This document shows, one piece after another, positions 34,004 to 46,046 of a DNA stretch of 64,000 nt. A program made the translations under genes and the position numbers. A model generated the notes under the pieces. It was not told where the DNA came from. It made no database searches and worked only from the letters and a program-made list of their open reading frames with translations. This stretch comes from Blumeriella jaapii (lineage: Eukaryota; Ascomycota; Leotiomycetes; Helotiales; Drepanopezizaceae), in assembly GCA_009599575.1 (NCBI GenBank), contig VWND01000064.1:248001-312000 (forward strand), in the 5' to 3' direction. The number at the start of each line of letters is the position of its first letter. Position 1 is the stretch's first letter.

Positions 34004-37000
34004 TCATGCGTCCGTCTCATTGCCCATCAAGCTGAGCCTCGAACTCATCGCGCCAACCTCGAAATCCACCGACTGGTGGCTGCGAACCCGCTGGAGTTGC
34101 TCCGAGACGTATTCGGCTTCGTGGAGATCCGCCTCTCGGCGCTCCCGTTCCCGCTCCGGATCCTCGGCTTCGACCGAGTTACCCACGGAGCGAGCCTCAT
34201 CGGCATCGAAATCGCTTCGAGCTCCGATCGAGCGAGCGGTGGACGAACGACGCACAAAGGGTCGTCCGGGCTTGTCCGATTTGTGCTTCACGTGCCGCGT
34301 AAAGACATCGTCGAAGTAGTGGTTCATGCCTGTGCCGGGTGTTCGTGGGGTCTGTGGAAGACGGCAGCTCAATCTTCAACCTTGTTAGCGTGTGCTTGCA
34401 CCTCGGAACACATCTCCTTACCCAGTATCGTGGATCATTCTGGCGAGCAAGCCCGTCCAGCCACATTGATGGGTCGCGCCCAAGCCACGACCGGTGTCGC
34501 CGTCAAAGAATTCGTAGAACCACAAGTTGTCTTTCCAGTGAGGATCAAAGTCCAACATGTCGTTTCCGTCATTGATAGCGCGGCGTCCGTCATCGTTGCG
34601 AGCCATGAGATGTTGGAGGCGATGTTGTATCTCCTCCGATACTCGACCGAGATGCATTTTGTCCCCGGACCCGGTCGGGCATTCAACCTCGAATCGGGGC
34701 CCGTAGAACATGTAGAAGCGTTGAAGCGATTCGACGAGAAGGAAGTTGACGGCGACCCAGATCGGTCCTCTCCAGTTGCTGTTGCCTCCGAACAGCCCAC
34801 TGTCCGAATCTCCAGGGACGTAGCTGACTTTGAACTCTTGGCCGTTCACATCCATCGCGACCGGGTGCTTCTCATGATACTTGGACAGCGATCGGATTCC
34901 ATGATCACTGAAGAATTCGTCTTCGTCAAGCATGCGCTTCAGGATCTTCTCAAGTCGATCCTTGCTGACGAGGGACAAGAGGATCCGGTTATCCTTCCCT
35001 CTCTTTCTGATGCTGGCCATGTTTCGCTCGGCCACATCGTGTCGGTTCTCGATGAACCAATCCACACGCTTCTTGAAGGCTGGCAGCTTATTGATGAGCT
35101 CTGGCTCGAGGGTCAGAGTGGCGTAGAGAGGAATCAGGCCGACGAGTGATCTGACAGGGAGTTGTTGGGTCCAGGGTCCCCCGTACGAGATGGCGTCGTA
35201 GTAGAACCCATCTTCCTCGTTCCACAGAGACTTCTCCTTCTCGTCCGACTTGTAGGTCATGGCATCGCTGATGAGCATGAAGTGCTCGAAGAACTTGGAT
35301 GCAATGTCTTCATAGATCCGGCGATGCTTGGCCAACTCGAGCGCGATGTTCAACATGCACAAGCAGTAGAAGGCCATCCAGCCCGTGCTGTCGGCTTGCT
35401 CGAGTACGCCTCCGGTGGGGAGCGGCTCGGAGCGGTTGAAGAGACCGATGTTGTCGAGTCCGAGGAAACCCCCCTCAAAGACGTTCTTCCCGTCAAAGTC
35501 CTTCCGGTTGACCCACCAGGTGAAGTTGAGAAGCAGCTTCTGGAAGACTCGCTCGAGGAAGTCAAGATCTTGACGGCCGTACAGCTTTCGTTCAATCTTG
35601 AACGTTCTGAACGTAGCCCAAGCATGGACGGGGGGGTTGACATCTCCAAAGTTCCACTCGTAGGCAGGCAGTTGTCCGTTCGGATGCATGTACCACTCTC
35701 TCGTGAACAGATCCAGTTGCTTCTTGGCAAAGTCGGGGTCGATCATGGCCAGGGGAATGCAGTGGAAGGCCGAGTCCCACGCCGCAAAGAATGGGTACTC
35801 CCACGAATCCGGCATCGAGAGGATGTCGTCGAGATGCATGTGCTTCCAGTTGGTGTTTCTCACCGCTTTCCGCTCGGGGGGCGGAGGGGGTTGGCTGGGA
35901 TCGCCATTCGCCCACTGGTCCCAGATGAAGTGATAGAATTGCTTCGTCCACATCATGCCCGCGAACGCTTGTCGCTGGATGTTGCGGAGGTCCTCAGACA
36001 TCGGCAGAGGGCTGATTCGGCTGTAGAACTCGTCGGCCTCTTCCTTGCGCTTCTCCATGATGTCGTCGAAGAGCTCTTCATCGACATACTCCTCGTACGA
36101 TTTCGAGATCCGGAATCGCACCACGGCACATTCTCCGGGAGCGACCCCGCCCCCCTCGTTGAAAGCGAACCACGCCGCCGATTTGGTACCCGTCTGCTTC
36201 GGGTTGACGGCTCTCTTCTCGCCGTCGACGATGTGTCGGTGGAACGCGTCCTTCACGTACGGCTGGGCATTCTTCCCCTTGTACAGCTTCTCGTAGTTGG
36301 TGTCGTTCTCGGTGAAGATCAGCTTGGGAATGACATCCTGCCCGCTCGGGCCCACGCCGGGCGAAGGCGAGAGGGAGAAGTAGCGCTCCCCGAGCGTGTG
36401 GTGTTTGCTCTGGGCCACCGTCTCGCTGACCTTGTGGATGCTCGGCTTCTTGTCCGCCGATTCATATCCCCAGGCCCACGTGTTGCGGAACCACACGTGT
36501 GGCACGATGTGCAGCGGGGCTGGCTCGGGGCCTCGATTCCAGGCCGTGACCCGGAACAGCAGCTCGTCGGGGTCGTCCGTCTCCTTCGCGGTCTCGATGA
36601 CGATGTCCCAGTATCGGTTGTCGTCGAAGATGCCCGTGTCCAGGATCTGGTACTCCCGATCCTGCTTGCCTCGCTTTGCGTTCTCCTTGATGAGATCCTC
36701 GTAGGGGAACTTCCGCTGGGGGTATTTGTAGACGAGCTTCATGTAGGCGTGCTAGAAGGCGGGGGTCAGCCGGAGCTCGGGGCCACGGGGCAGCGCGTCT
36801 CACCGTCGGCGTGTTGTCGACGTGGAAATGGGCTTCCTTGATACTCTCTCCATGGTTGCCCTGCGGGTTGGAGAGCCCAAACAGGCGCTCCTTCAAGAAC
36901 TCGCTGTGGTCTGTGTCAGCGATGGGGAGGCGAAGGGCGACGCCGCCGGGACACGCACTCTTCCTCGTTCCAGAACGCAAAGGCGATGTTCTGCAGGCCG

Positions 37001-37354
37001 TGGGTATCGGACACTCCGGCGATGCCATCCTCGCCCCAGCGGAAGGTTCTCGATCGCGCATGTTCGTGTGGGAAGTCTGCGGGCGGGTTAGAGGGGCCCT
37101 CCGGGGGCCCAGCGGCCGCGGTAGGGAGGGGCACTCACGACTCCAGGCATCGCCGTCGGCGCTGTAATCTTCCCGGACTGCGCGACGGTCAGCATCTCGG
37201 GCGGCGGGGGAGAAGGCCATGTTGCTGTACCGGTAGCCCACTGTCTCTCGGCAACATAGGGACCCCACTTCTTCCAGTACTTGGTCCGCTCGCGGTCCTC
37301 CTTCAATCGCTTCTCCTCCTCGGTCAGGTACTCGTGGTGGTTGATCTGCACCAT
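34004..37354 (-). CDS. Glycoside hydrolase family 63-like glycosidase
   Basis: Large (alpha/alpha)6-barrel glycosidase of the GH63 / MGH1-like group. It lacks a signal peptide or membrane anchor, so it is not the ER processing glucosidase I but the soluble type often annotated as GH63 in fungi; substrate unknown. Exons 37354-37231, 37177-37139, 37076-36959, 36903-36804, 36751-34422 and 34373-34004 sum to exactly 1026 codons. The N-terminal domain has [20 protein letters not shown], then [20 protein letters not shown]. The barrel shows [60 protein letters not shown] and [20 protein letters not shown]. Acidic residues in the WDS and EWNFGD segments are candidate catalytic positions by family knowledge. 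The C-terminal 120 residues are charged and probably disordered. Confidence 0.88.
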
Positions 37355-37662
37355 GGTGAGGGTCGAGTGGTGGACCTCGGGTGGTGGTTATTATGATTAC
37401 GGTCGTTCCGCGGGCACGAGGCTCAATTTAAGCGAGGCTCGCCGTCCGCATCGACGAACGGCCGGGGGTTTGGTGGGTTTGGTGGGTTTGGTGGGGTTTG
37501 GTGGGGTTGGGAGTGGGAGAGGTGGTCAGCACATGAGACGATGAGACGGCCAAAGCGGTTCTCTCGGCTTCCGACACGGAGATGGCACGAATCGAGGGAA
37601 GCCAGTCCGTCGGCCAGGTGTTGCTCGGCGCGGTCGGTCGACGAACAGCCAAGTGGGTTATA

Positions 37663-37763
37663 GGCAAAGTACTGGAGGCAAGGTAGTGTAGGCAAGGTAG
37701 TGTAGGCAAGGTGTGTAGGCAAGGTACTGGAGGCAAGGTACCGTAGGCAAAGTACTGGAGGCC
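37663..37763. repeat. 14-base minisatellite (AGGCAAGGTAGTGT type)
   Basis: Seven imperfect copies, variants differing in the last four bases (ACTGG, AGTGT, ACCGT). Confidence 0.9.
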
Positions 37764-37808
37764 AGCACGATATGGAGGGACGCGAGGGGCGTGTTGACTT
37801 GGGGCAAG

Positions 37809-37824
37809 AGCAGAGAGAGAGAGT

Positions 37825-37866
<42 letters not shown>

Positions 37867-37904
37867 GTGAAAGAGAGAGAGCGAAAGAAAGAGAGAGAGC
37901 GAGA
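37809..37904. repeat. GA-rich microsatellite
   Basis: GAGAGA run with occasional GT and AA interruptions, about 300 bases beyond the minisatellite-flanked GH63 start region. Confidence 0.9.
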
Positions 37905-38730
37905 AAGGTGGTCGAGGTATGTCGAGGTCGAGGTCGAGGAGCTATGGGGAGCTAAGAAGACCACCGGCTATATACAGTAGGGTGGGTGCTCGCGATGTCC
38001 CGGCACCGTACCGTACCGGACCGTGATGCCACGAATCCCGTTGGGACGGCGATGGTCTGACAGAGGACGCGTGCGGCGACAGCGCTTGTTGCTGATATTT
38101 CTGATTCGTACCGTCCGTAGCCCGATTGGCGAGGCCTCTTGTCCTCCTCTGCGTGTTTCTGCCCGTCCTTGGCGTTTGATCTCGCCTTGGGCCTTCGGGG
38201 GATTCGTCTGAGCGGCGTGTCTCTCTCCAGCTCCTTCGGCGGAGGCAGACTCAGGTACAGACAGGACTGACTTGTACAGTATTGCCTACTGTACTGTACT
38301 GTAGGTCTACGATGTCTGTACGGAGTGGTACTGTACTGTACTGTATGTAAATGTCCCCTTCTCTTCGCCCCGCCCCGCCCCGCCCCGCTGGACGGACCTT
38401 CAGCGCCGGGCGCTCACGACATGTGTATCTTCCCAACGGCAAGTGCCTGCTCGCGTGCGTGTTGGCTGGCTGACATGTTCGCGTGCAGGATGCAAGTGAG
38501 CAGCGAGAAGTCCCTCGTCGACCAGAAGAGGGATGTTGAGAGCGGCACGCACATACGGTACGCGCGAGTGAGTCCCATCCCATCCCATCCGTACGATCCG
38601 CGGCCAAACGGTGCTGTGCTGTGCTGTGCTGTGCTGACACCAGCTACGACCTACGTACTCGAGATTTCAGAAGTCGTGGCCACACAACTCCACGTGTACG
38701 GGTGTTTCAACCAGCCTTGATTCACGCGAG

Positions 38731-38842
38731 TCTTGCCAAGGGAGGAAGGGAAAGAGGGAGAGAGGGAGAGAGGGTGAGAGGGAGAGGGGGAGAGGGGGAG
38801 AAAAGGAGAAAAGGAGAAAAGAAAAAAGAGAAAAAGAGAGCG
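38731..38842. repeat. GA/GGAGA purine-rich tract
   Basis: Purine-only stretch of about 110 bases made of GGGAGA and GGAGAAAA units. Confidence 0.85.
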
Positions 38843-39074
38843 TAAGTGAAGGGGGAAGTGTAGGATTAAGCTCGAAAATTGTCATATTAAACGGTATAAT
38901 AATATACTGTACTGTACGGTTCTGTCCATACACGGTGTACAGTACACGACATCGCAGCATCGACGCCTGAGGCTTTCGCCTTCTTGGGCCTCGGTACGCT
39001 GATGTCATGAGGCTCGTCAGGCGCGGGCCGGAGGCGGTTGCTGCTGCTGCTGCTGCTGCCGCACGGGAGCTTTT

Positions 39075-39300
39075 GTTGGAATGGGAATTGATTTGGGGTT
39101 GATTTTGGGGTTGGAATTGGAATTGATGTTGGAATTGGAATTGGAATTGATTTTGGAATTGATTTTGGAATTGATTTTGGAATTGATTTTGGAATTGATA
39201 CTGGAATTGATTTTGGAATTGATTTTGGAATTGATACTGGAATTGATGCTGGAATCCATGTTCGATTTGGAATCGACATTAAAATTGGAATTAATACCGA
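39075..39300. repeat. TTGGAATTGAT minisatellite
   Basis: About 225 bases of six- and twelve- to fifteen-base units (TTGGAA, TTTTGGAATTGAT). On the minus strand it reads as Asn-Ser-Lys-Ile repeats; on the plus strand as Leu-Glu-Leu-Ile repeats. Confidence 0.9.
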
Positions 39301-39596
39301 AACTAACGTTCGATTTGGAATCGACATCAAAATGAAATCACCCACCTACCTATCTACCTACCTGCCTTACCTATGTGCAGGGTGGTCTGATGCCACCTTC
39401 AAATCTCACATGCGGCGGTGGTGACTTCTTGCTTACCTAAGTACAGTACAGTAAAGCAGCATCGAACCTACAGTACACTGACTACACTGACTACACTGGC
39501 TGCACTACACTAGGTATACTACACTATACTACACTGCACTACATTATGCCAAATACCCCTCTCTAAAATAGTCAGGTACCGTACAGTCAGTCCACC

Positions 39597-39690
39597 GCGG
39601 TACGGTACGGTACTACCAGTACGGTACGGTACTACCAGTACGATACAGTACTACTAGTACGAAACAGTACAGTACTACCAGTACGATACA
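39597..39690. repeat. GTAC-type tandem repeat, unit about 24 bases
   Basis: Four imperfect copies built around GTACGGTACGGTACTACCA, one part of a longer GTAC-rich stretch to about 39950. Confidence 0.8.
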
Positions 39691-40984
39691 GATACTGTAC
39701 ATACAGTACAGTACATACAGTACAGTACATACCACTCACCTTTATCCTCATCCTCATCCCCACGTGCTCACGATATGCTTTCTACGTAGGTACTGTATGT
39801 ACTGTACTGTTCTGTACTGTTCTGTACTGTTCTGTTCTGACTGTCCTGTACTGTACTCACTCTACAGTACTGTGTATATACAGTATAGTATATACAGTAC
39901 AGTACATTGTGTACAGTACATACTTCGTACCGTACCTATGTATGTACATACAGTACGCTTTGGCCAAGCACGGGACAGCCCTTTTTTCTTCTTTTCCTTA
40001 TTGTCACATGCGGCCGGCCACACGCCAAATCTTGATCCCATCCCATCCCATCCCATCCTATCCCATCCCGTGCCGTAGATACCATCGCCAAACAAGAGCA
40101 TGGCGAATCGCACCCGGCAAACCTTGTGCCGGATTCCAGGACGTGACACAGTACCGTACCGTCCATTCCCCGCGGTTGGAGACAGTACAGTACGGTACGC
40201 GTGCGATCCTCTCTCTCCCCCTGTGCGTCCGTCCGATAGCGAATTCGCCTCTGCGCATTCAAGGCGATGCGGGAACGTGGGGGCGGGACGCCTGGCCGCA
40301 CGTGTGCCGGCGGATGGGAACCAGTGGTCCAGGAGGGCGCATCGTCGCCTTCACAAGCCAAACGGCCCCAAGGCCCCAAGGTCCCACGACGACGGGCGCC
40401 GAGCCTCGACGCACGCACCGTGCGCGGGGGCTCGGTTGGCAATGGCCATCGCACTCCCTCCTTAATATTCCGTCCCCAGCACCGAGAGTGGCCCGGGAGC
40501 TACAGTACAGTGCGGTACATACAGTACGGTACAGTAAGAGTAAGAGTAAGAGTACGGAGGATTCCCCGTGCCAAAGTCACGTCCGGTTCGTGTGAGCCCG
40601 GCTGTGTGGGCCCGGCTCCGTGAGGCTTTCGCGGCGGGCAGCAGCGGTTCGTGCTTTAATTGGCAGGAACGGCACGCGCGGGCAAGAAGGGGATCATGCC
40701 GCGATGGCCGGTCGGTGGCTGTGTGTACTGTAGATAGATGTACAGTTGGTATTGTACAGTACAATACAGTACTATGTACCTACAGTATGTATAATACATA
40801 CGATGTACAGTACTGTGCTGTACCGTACTGCACGTGCTGTACGTACTGTCGCGCGACGGACCTGTTGATCCATGCACGCTGGGACCACAAGCGACGTCGA
40901 TGGAGAGGTCGATGCCGACTGGCACCGCTACCGAGGGACGCGGCGGACTACCGAGTGAGGATTTGCAGTAGAGGACTGTATGTA

Positions 40985-41098
40985 TATACGGGACAGTACT
41001 GTACGTACATACAGCACAGTACTGTACATACAGCACAGTGCTTTACATACAGCACAGTACTGTACGTACAGCACAGTACTGTACGTACAGCACAGTCC
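40985..41098. repeat. 20-base tandem repeat (TACAGCACAGTACTGTACGT)
   Basis: Five to six copies, with one CATACAGCACAGTGCTTTA variant. Confidence 0.85.
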
Positions 41099-42801
41099 TA
41101 TACTATTCAGTCCTTAATTCTTCGGCTGGGCAGGCTGAGGCTGAGACCGAGGCGAGATCCGTGCCGAGATTTGCTACAGGACCGCCGCGCCGTGTCACCG
41201 TGTCGTGTGGTGTGGTCTGGTCTGGTGTGGTCTGGTCTGGTCTGGTGTAGCAGGATCCTCCTCATACGCACACGATCCGGCGTCTGGGATCCGGTGCAGA
41301 GCGAGGAGGATCCGTTCATTGCAAGGACGCGGATGTCGACGGCGCAGGTCGGGATGGGTGATGATCGATCATGCGTAGCACCCAGGGCCTGCGCGTTGCG
41401 GGAAAAGGCCTGCAGGTTGCGTGAAGATGGATGGATGGATGGCATGGAGCGCCCATGCAGCGCATCGTGCGGGCGCTGGCTGTACAGTACTGTACTGTGT
41501 ATGTACTGACTGTGTACTGTATGTACTGTGTACTGTACTGTACAGTATGTACAGAACCATCGCGGCGTTGGGATCAAAAAAGTCGGAACCGAGGGACGGC
41601 TTGGCGGCGAGGTTCAAGCTCGGAAGTATGTATCGTGGGCCGCCCAGCACCGCACAGGACACTCTAGAAGGCCGAAGGAACAAAGTCAGAGCGAGAATGT
41701 GATCGGACGAAAAAGCCGCATGCGGCACGCAAACTTTGCCCGACGGGACAGGAGAGACGGCATGGCACGGGATGGGATGGGATGGGATGGGAGGGATGGT
41801 AGGTATGTACCTATGTATCGTGCGGGATCGTGCGATATAGGATATAGTGCTGGATCGTCGATATGGGACTGGATAGTAGGGGATAGTGCGATATAGTGCG
41901 ATATAGTGCTGCATCGGGCGATAGCGTACGGTAGAGTCCCATCTACGACCGTCGAGTCGCATGTCCTGTACTGTAAATAGCGATTCTGCACCGTCATGGA
42001 TGTCCGGGACTATCTATGTACTACACAGACACAGAACACAGAAAAAACCCAGTACACAGTACATTACACACACACACATACACACACACACAGACTGTCG
42101 ACGGCACCGACCACTTCCCTTGACCTTCCCTCTCCTTCCTGCGGCGTCGCGGGTGGAGCCCAGCGGCCCCATCTTACTGTATCTGTCCCTCCTCCTCGAC
42201 GCCCCAGCAGCGGATGCCCATCCATCCCAGACGACGGGCCGACAGAATTCGGTCCGGTGTCTGCTAACGGAACTGCATCTGGGCAACTCAAACTAAGCCC
42301 ATGCATCTCGCCCTGCTGCTGCCGGTCTCTGTGTGTGTGTGTATCTCTCTGTCTCTGTCTCTTCTTCTCTTTCTTTTTGTCTCTCCCTCTCTCCCTCTCT
42401 CCCTACCTCTCCCTCTCTCTAAACCCCCCCTCTCTCTAAACCCCCCCCCTCTCAACCTATTTATCTCTCGACGATTCCCTCCCCGAGATTGGAAATTGCT
42501 CCATTTCCCTTCCTCATTCGTGTCTCTGGTCAAAAGTCCCAACGTCGAAACCCCCCCCCCCGTGCCATCTCCCCTGCATCCTCCCTCCTCCCACTTCCTC
42601 CCCGAGCTGCGCATTACACTTCTCGTTTCGAACTCTATTGTCGACCCATACAGACCGACCCACACTTCCTACTCCGTACCCTCTCCACCCGTTGCGTATC
42701 TCCAGCCTGGGCGTGCGGGTGGGTCCGAGTCAGTTCCGAGACGAGACGCTGGACGCGTCCCCGAGATCGTGTATATATACACACACACGCAACGGCCCAT
42801 C

Positions 42802-44598
42802 ATGGCTCCTCCCACCGAGTCCACCACGCTCAGCCTGCCGCAGAACAGACCCGGACTTCGACGCCTCTCTTCCATGACAGCCACCGAGAAAGATATCGAG
42901 CGCGGCGGTCCTGTGGTGGTTGTCCCCGAACGAATGATGGCGCAACGGATGCAGTCCCACCAAGGCACCTTTGCCGAATCGCTCGAGTCGGCGCGCAACG
43001 AGCTCAATGGCATCGATCTCGAGGAAGAGGCTCAGCGTTCCACGTCGTCGGGCACGCCTCAATCGCCTGGCTCGCCCGTCACGCCGGCCGAGATTCTCAC
43101 GGCCGATTCCTTTGCCTTCGCCTTCGATATCGACGGAGTCCTGATCCGCGGGGGACGTCCCATCCCGGAGGCCATCGAGGCCATGAAGATGTTGAATGGG
43201 GAGAATGAGTATGGCATCAAGGTGCCTTACATCTTCTTAACCGTAGGTTCCCCTCGATTCCTTCATGTGGCCGGCCCCCTGGGTCGAGAAGATCTCGCTT
43301 GCTCGCTTCCGACATGACTGCTGATGTAGCGCTCCGTGAACACGATCACCGCTAACATCTCTCAGAACGGAGGTGGGAAAACCGAGGCAGAACGTTGCAT
43401 TGACCTCTCGCGTCAACTCGACATCGAAGTATCTCCGGCACAATTCATCTGTGGTATGTCTATCTTTCTGATGTAGAATGAAGTATTTCGAGAGGGAAAA
43501 AAAGTAGAAGAAAAAAGAAGAGAAAAATTTTTTTTTTTTCAAAATTTCAAAAATCAAAAACCAACAAAATCTTGAGAGCATTCGTTGACACGTCAATAGG
43601 CCACACGCCCATGAGAGAGATGGTTGCCAAGTACAAAACCGTCCTGGTTGTTGGGGGCGAGGGTGAAAAGTGCCGACAAGTGGCCGAAGGCTACGGCTTC
43701 CGCGATGTCGTGACTCCCGGAGACATCATCAAAGACAACGAAGCCACCACGCCCTTCCGCCGACTGACGGACCAGGAGAGAGAGAATTCCCGGCCGCGAA
43801 ATCATCGCAAGACGAAGATCGAGGCCATCTTGTAAGTGTCTGGCCCCGGTTACGCATGTCCGGGATTTGAATGAGGAATCTGTGCCTAACGAGCATTGCA
43901 GCGTCTTCGCCGACAGCCGCGAGTGGGCGGGAGATATCCAAATCATCCTCGACCTTGCCATGTCCCGCGGCGGATACATCGGCACCCTCTCCGACACCTT
44001 TGACGAGGGGCCACCCATCTACTTCTCGCACAATGACATCGTCTGGTCCGCCGCGCACGACAACGTGCGTCTCGGCATGGGCGCCCTCCGCAAGATGGTC
44101 GAAATGCTCTTCAAGGACCTCACCAAGGGCGTCGAGCTCGAGACGATCGCCTTCGGCAAGCCGCAAATCGGCACCTTCGAGTTCGCGACCCGCCTGCTGC
44201 AGCAGTGGCGCAAGGACGAGCACCGCATCAACCGGCCCCCGGAGACGGTCTACTTCGTCGGCGACACCCCCGAGAGCGACATCCGCGGCACGAACGACTT
44301 CAACGCCAAGTCCAAGAACGACTGGTACTCGATCCTGGTCAAGACGGGCGTCTACCAGGACGGCACCGAGCCGGCCTACAAGCCTCGCGTGACGGTCGAG
44401 AACGTCCTCGACGCCGTCAAGCACGGCATCGAGCGCGAGATGGAGAAGAGCAAGCTGAAGCTGCCGGCCGCCGGTCTCCCGCTGGCGCTGAAGAGCCTCT
44501 CGCCCGACCTCGCCAAGACCGCCACGGACAGCGCGCCCACGCTCCTCATGAACGTCACGCCGAGCACGCCGCCCGAAGCTGTGGCCGCCGTGGCGTAA
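42802..44598 (+). CDS. HAD-superfamily hydrolase, CECR5/Cut-1 type
   Basis: Class IIA HAD phosphatase of the CECR5/HDHD5 group, related to yeast YKR070W and Neurospora cut-1; probably mitochondrial or cytosolic, substrate not established. Exons 42802-43242, 43366-43453, 43600-43831 and 43902-44598 give 485 residues. HAD motif I is FAFDIDGVLIRGG (nucleophile Asp, about residue 112). Motif II is FLTNGGGKTEAE, made by splicing intron 1 (branch site GCTAAC). Motif III Lys is in FGKPQIGTFEF, and motif IV is FVGDTPESDIRGTND. About 100 N-terminal residues are polar and unlike the core. Intron 2 (146 bases) contains long A and T runs. The C-terminal 60 residues are Pro/Ala-rich. Confidence 0.92.
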
Positions 44599-45254
44599 CG
44601 CCTCTCTCTCTCTTTCTCTCTCTCTGTACGCGGAACGAAGTCACGGGAATACAAAAATGACATGCATTGGGACGGGATCGGGCTTTTTCATACGCGGCGT
44701 TCACATTCGATCGACATATACCCCGGAACACGTACACACATACACACACCAAGTACGAGTGTTGCCGGGCTTTTCCCCATGGACGAACAGACAGGCAGGC
44801 AGAGAAGGATCATGCTGGTTGGATGGTTCGTTCGTTCGTTGGTTGGTTGGTTGTATTTGAGTAGAAGACTCTTTCTTCTTGATTGTAGGCGGGACAGACT
44901 GTCGTTTCAGCAGCAGCAGCAGCAGGTCTTTCTCTCGCTCTCGCTCGTAGATCTATATGACAGGAATGAAAATCTTTTGCTTTTGCATCGTCGCCGCGCC
45001 TCTCTTCGGGCTCGAGACACGCATCGCATCGCATCGCGACCACCTCTCGTCTTGGAAGAGACGGTGATGACTGACCATCTCTGTGTATGTACATACATAC
45101 TGTGCTGTGTATGTCGCCGTGTCTCTACCCAGCCCAGCCCAGCCCAGCCCAGCTCAGCTGCTATCGCGCCACTGCCGACTTTCCCTGTGCCTCTCCTCTC
45201 CCTGGACGGCCGCCGCCGCGAGTGCGTGAGGTGAGGGTGAGGGTGAGGGTGGGG

Positions 45255-45340
<86 letters not shown>

Positions 45341-45346
45341 TGAGGG

Positions 45347-45419
<73 letters not shown>

Positions 45420-45438
45420 GGTGAGGGTGAGGGTGTCG

Positions 45439-45526
<88 letters not shown>

Positions 45527-46046
45527 ATGTGAGGGTGAGGGTGTCGGTCGATAGATAGATATATTCTCGGTTTGCTCCTGTGCTTCTGTGCTGTCTGTTT
45601 GTATGTATGTATGTATGTACAGTACAGTGTTGTGTCGATGCCTACGGTGTGTACTCCTGTACACAGCACGGCATAGCACAGCACAGCACAGAATGCACTC
45701 GACAGAGAGGAAAGAATCCTGGATGGGGGAACGTGTGCGAAAAGTGTGCAAATCGTGTGCAAATCGTCTTATCGATAAGAGCCCCACCAGGAAAGGTCCC
45801 TTGGATGGATGCGATGGGCCGGACCCCTCCCGCTCTTATCGGGCTGAGATGCGATACGATACGATAGGCTTGTGGAGACGGAGTGGGGAGTGTCGGGGAA
45901 ACTTGTGCCGAGCTCTCTCTCATGATTGAGGCGCACGACGTTCACCACTTTTACCACTTCTACCACATCCACCAGCTCGAGCTCGCAAACGACGATACGC
46001 GTCCGCCGTCCGCCATTACCATCTCGCACGAGCCAGCCTCGCAACC
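44599..46046. other. Spacer dominated by a hexamer array
   Basis: Contains short CT, GTT and CAG tracts, a CCCAG run near 45130-45152 and the GGGTGA array at 45229-45545. No gene recognised. The minus-strand Pro-His and Pro-Ser frames are translations of the array. Confidence 0.6.
45229..45545. repeat. GGGTGA hexamer array
   Basis: Roughly fifty copies of GGGTGA over about 315 bases, with rare interruptions (extra G, GTCGGTG, GATGTGAG). It is very pure compared with other repeats here. Confidence 0.95.

Larger units (their letters stand above)
37355..42801. other. 5.4 kb gene-free, repeat-rich spacer
   Basis: Lies between the divergent GH63-like and HAD hydrolase genes. It is built largely of GTAC-type words, micro- and minisatellites (listed separately) and islands of GC-rich single-copy sequence (for example 40220-40480 and 41560-41680) without a supportable gene. 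Long frames here change composition with each repeat and show no domains. Confidence 0.6.

Noticed and set aside
33866..35149. 427-codon plus-strand open frame
   Set aside because: Antisense to the 3' part of the GH63-like gene and extends into repeat-rich spacer; no domain.
35162..36841. 559-codon plus-strand open frame
   Set aside because: It is the antisense of the GH63-like exon 5; no domain, and the sense strand is fully conserved.
41560..41670. Protein-like minus-strand segment (PSLNLAAKPSLGSDFFDPNA)
   Set aside because: Short, surrounded by GTAC repeats, with no splice sites or family match; chance or relic cannot be told apart.
37355..42801. CRISPR-like or spaced-repeat array
   Set aside because: Repeats are tandem satellites without unique spacers and the genome is eukaryotic.
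45229..45545. Internal telomere remnant
   Set aside because: Unit is GGGTGA, not the TTAGGG found in most filamentous fungi, and neighbouring sequence is ordinary spacer.
45154..45787. Minus-strand Pro-His and Pro-Ser repeat proteins
   Set aside because: Translation of the GGGTGA array; frames shift at each interruption.
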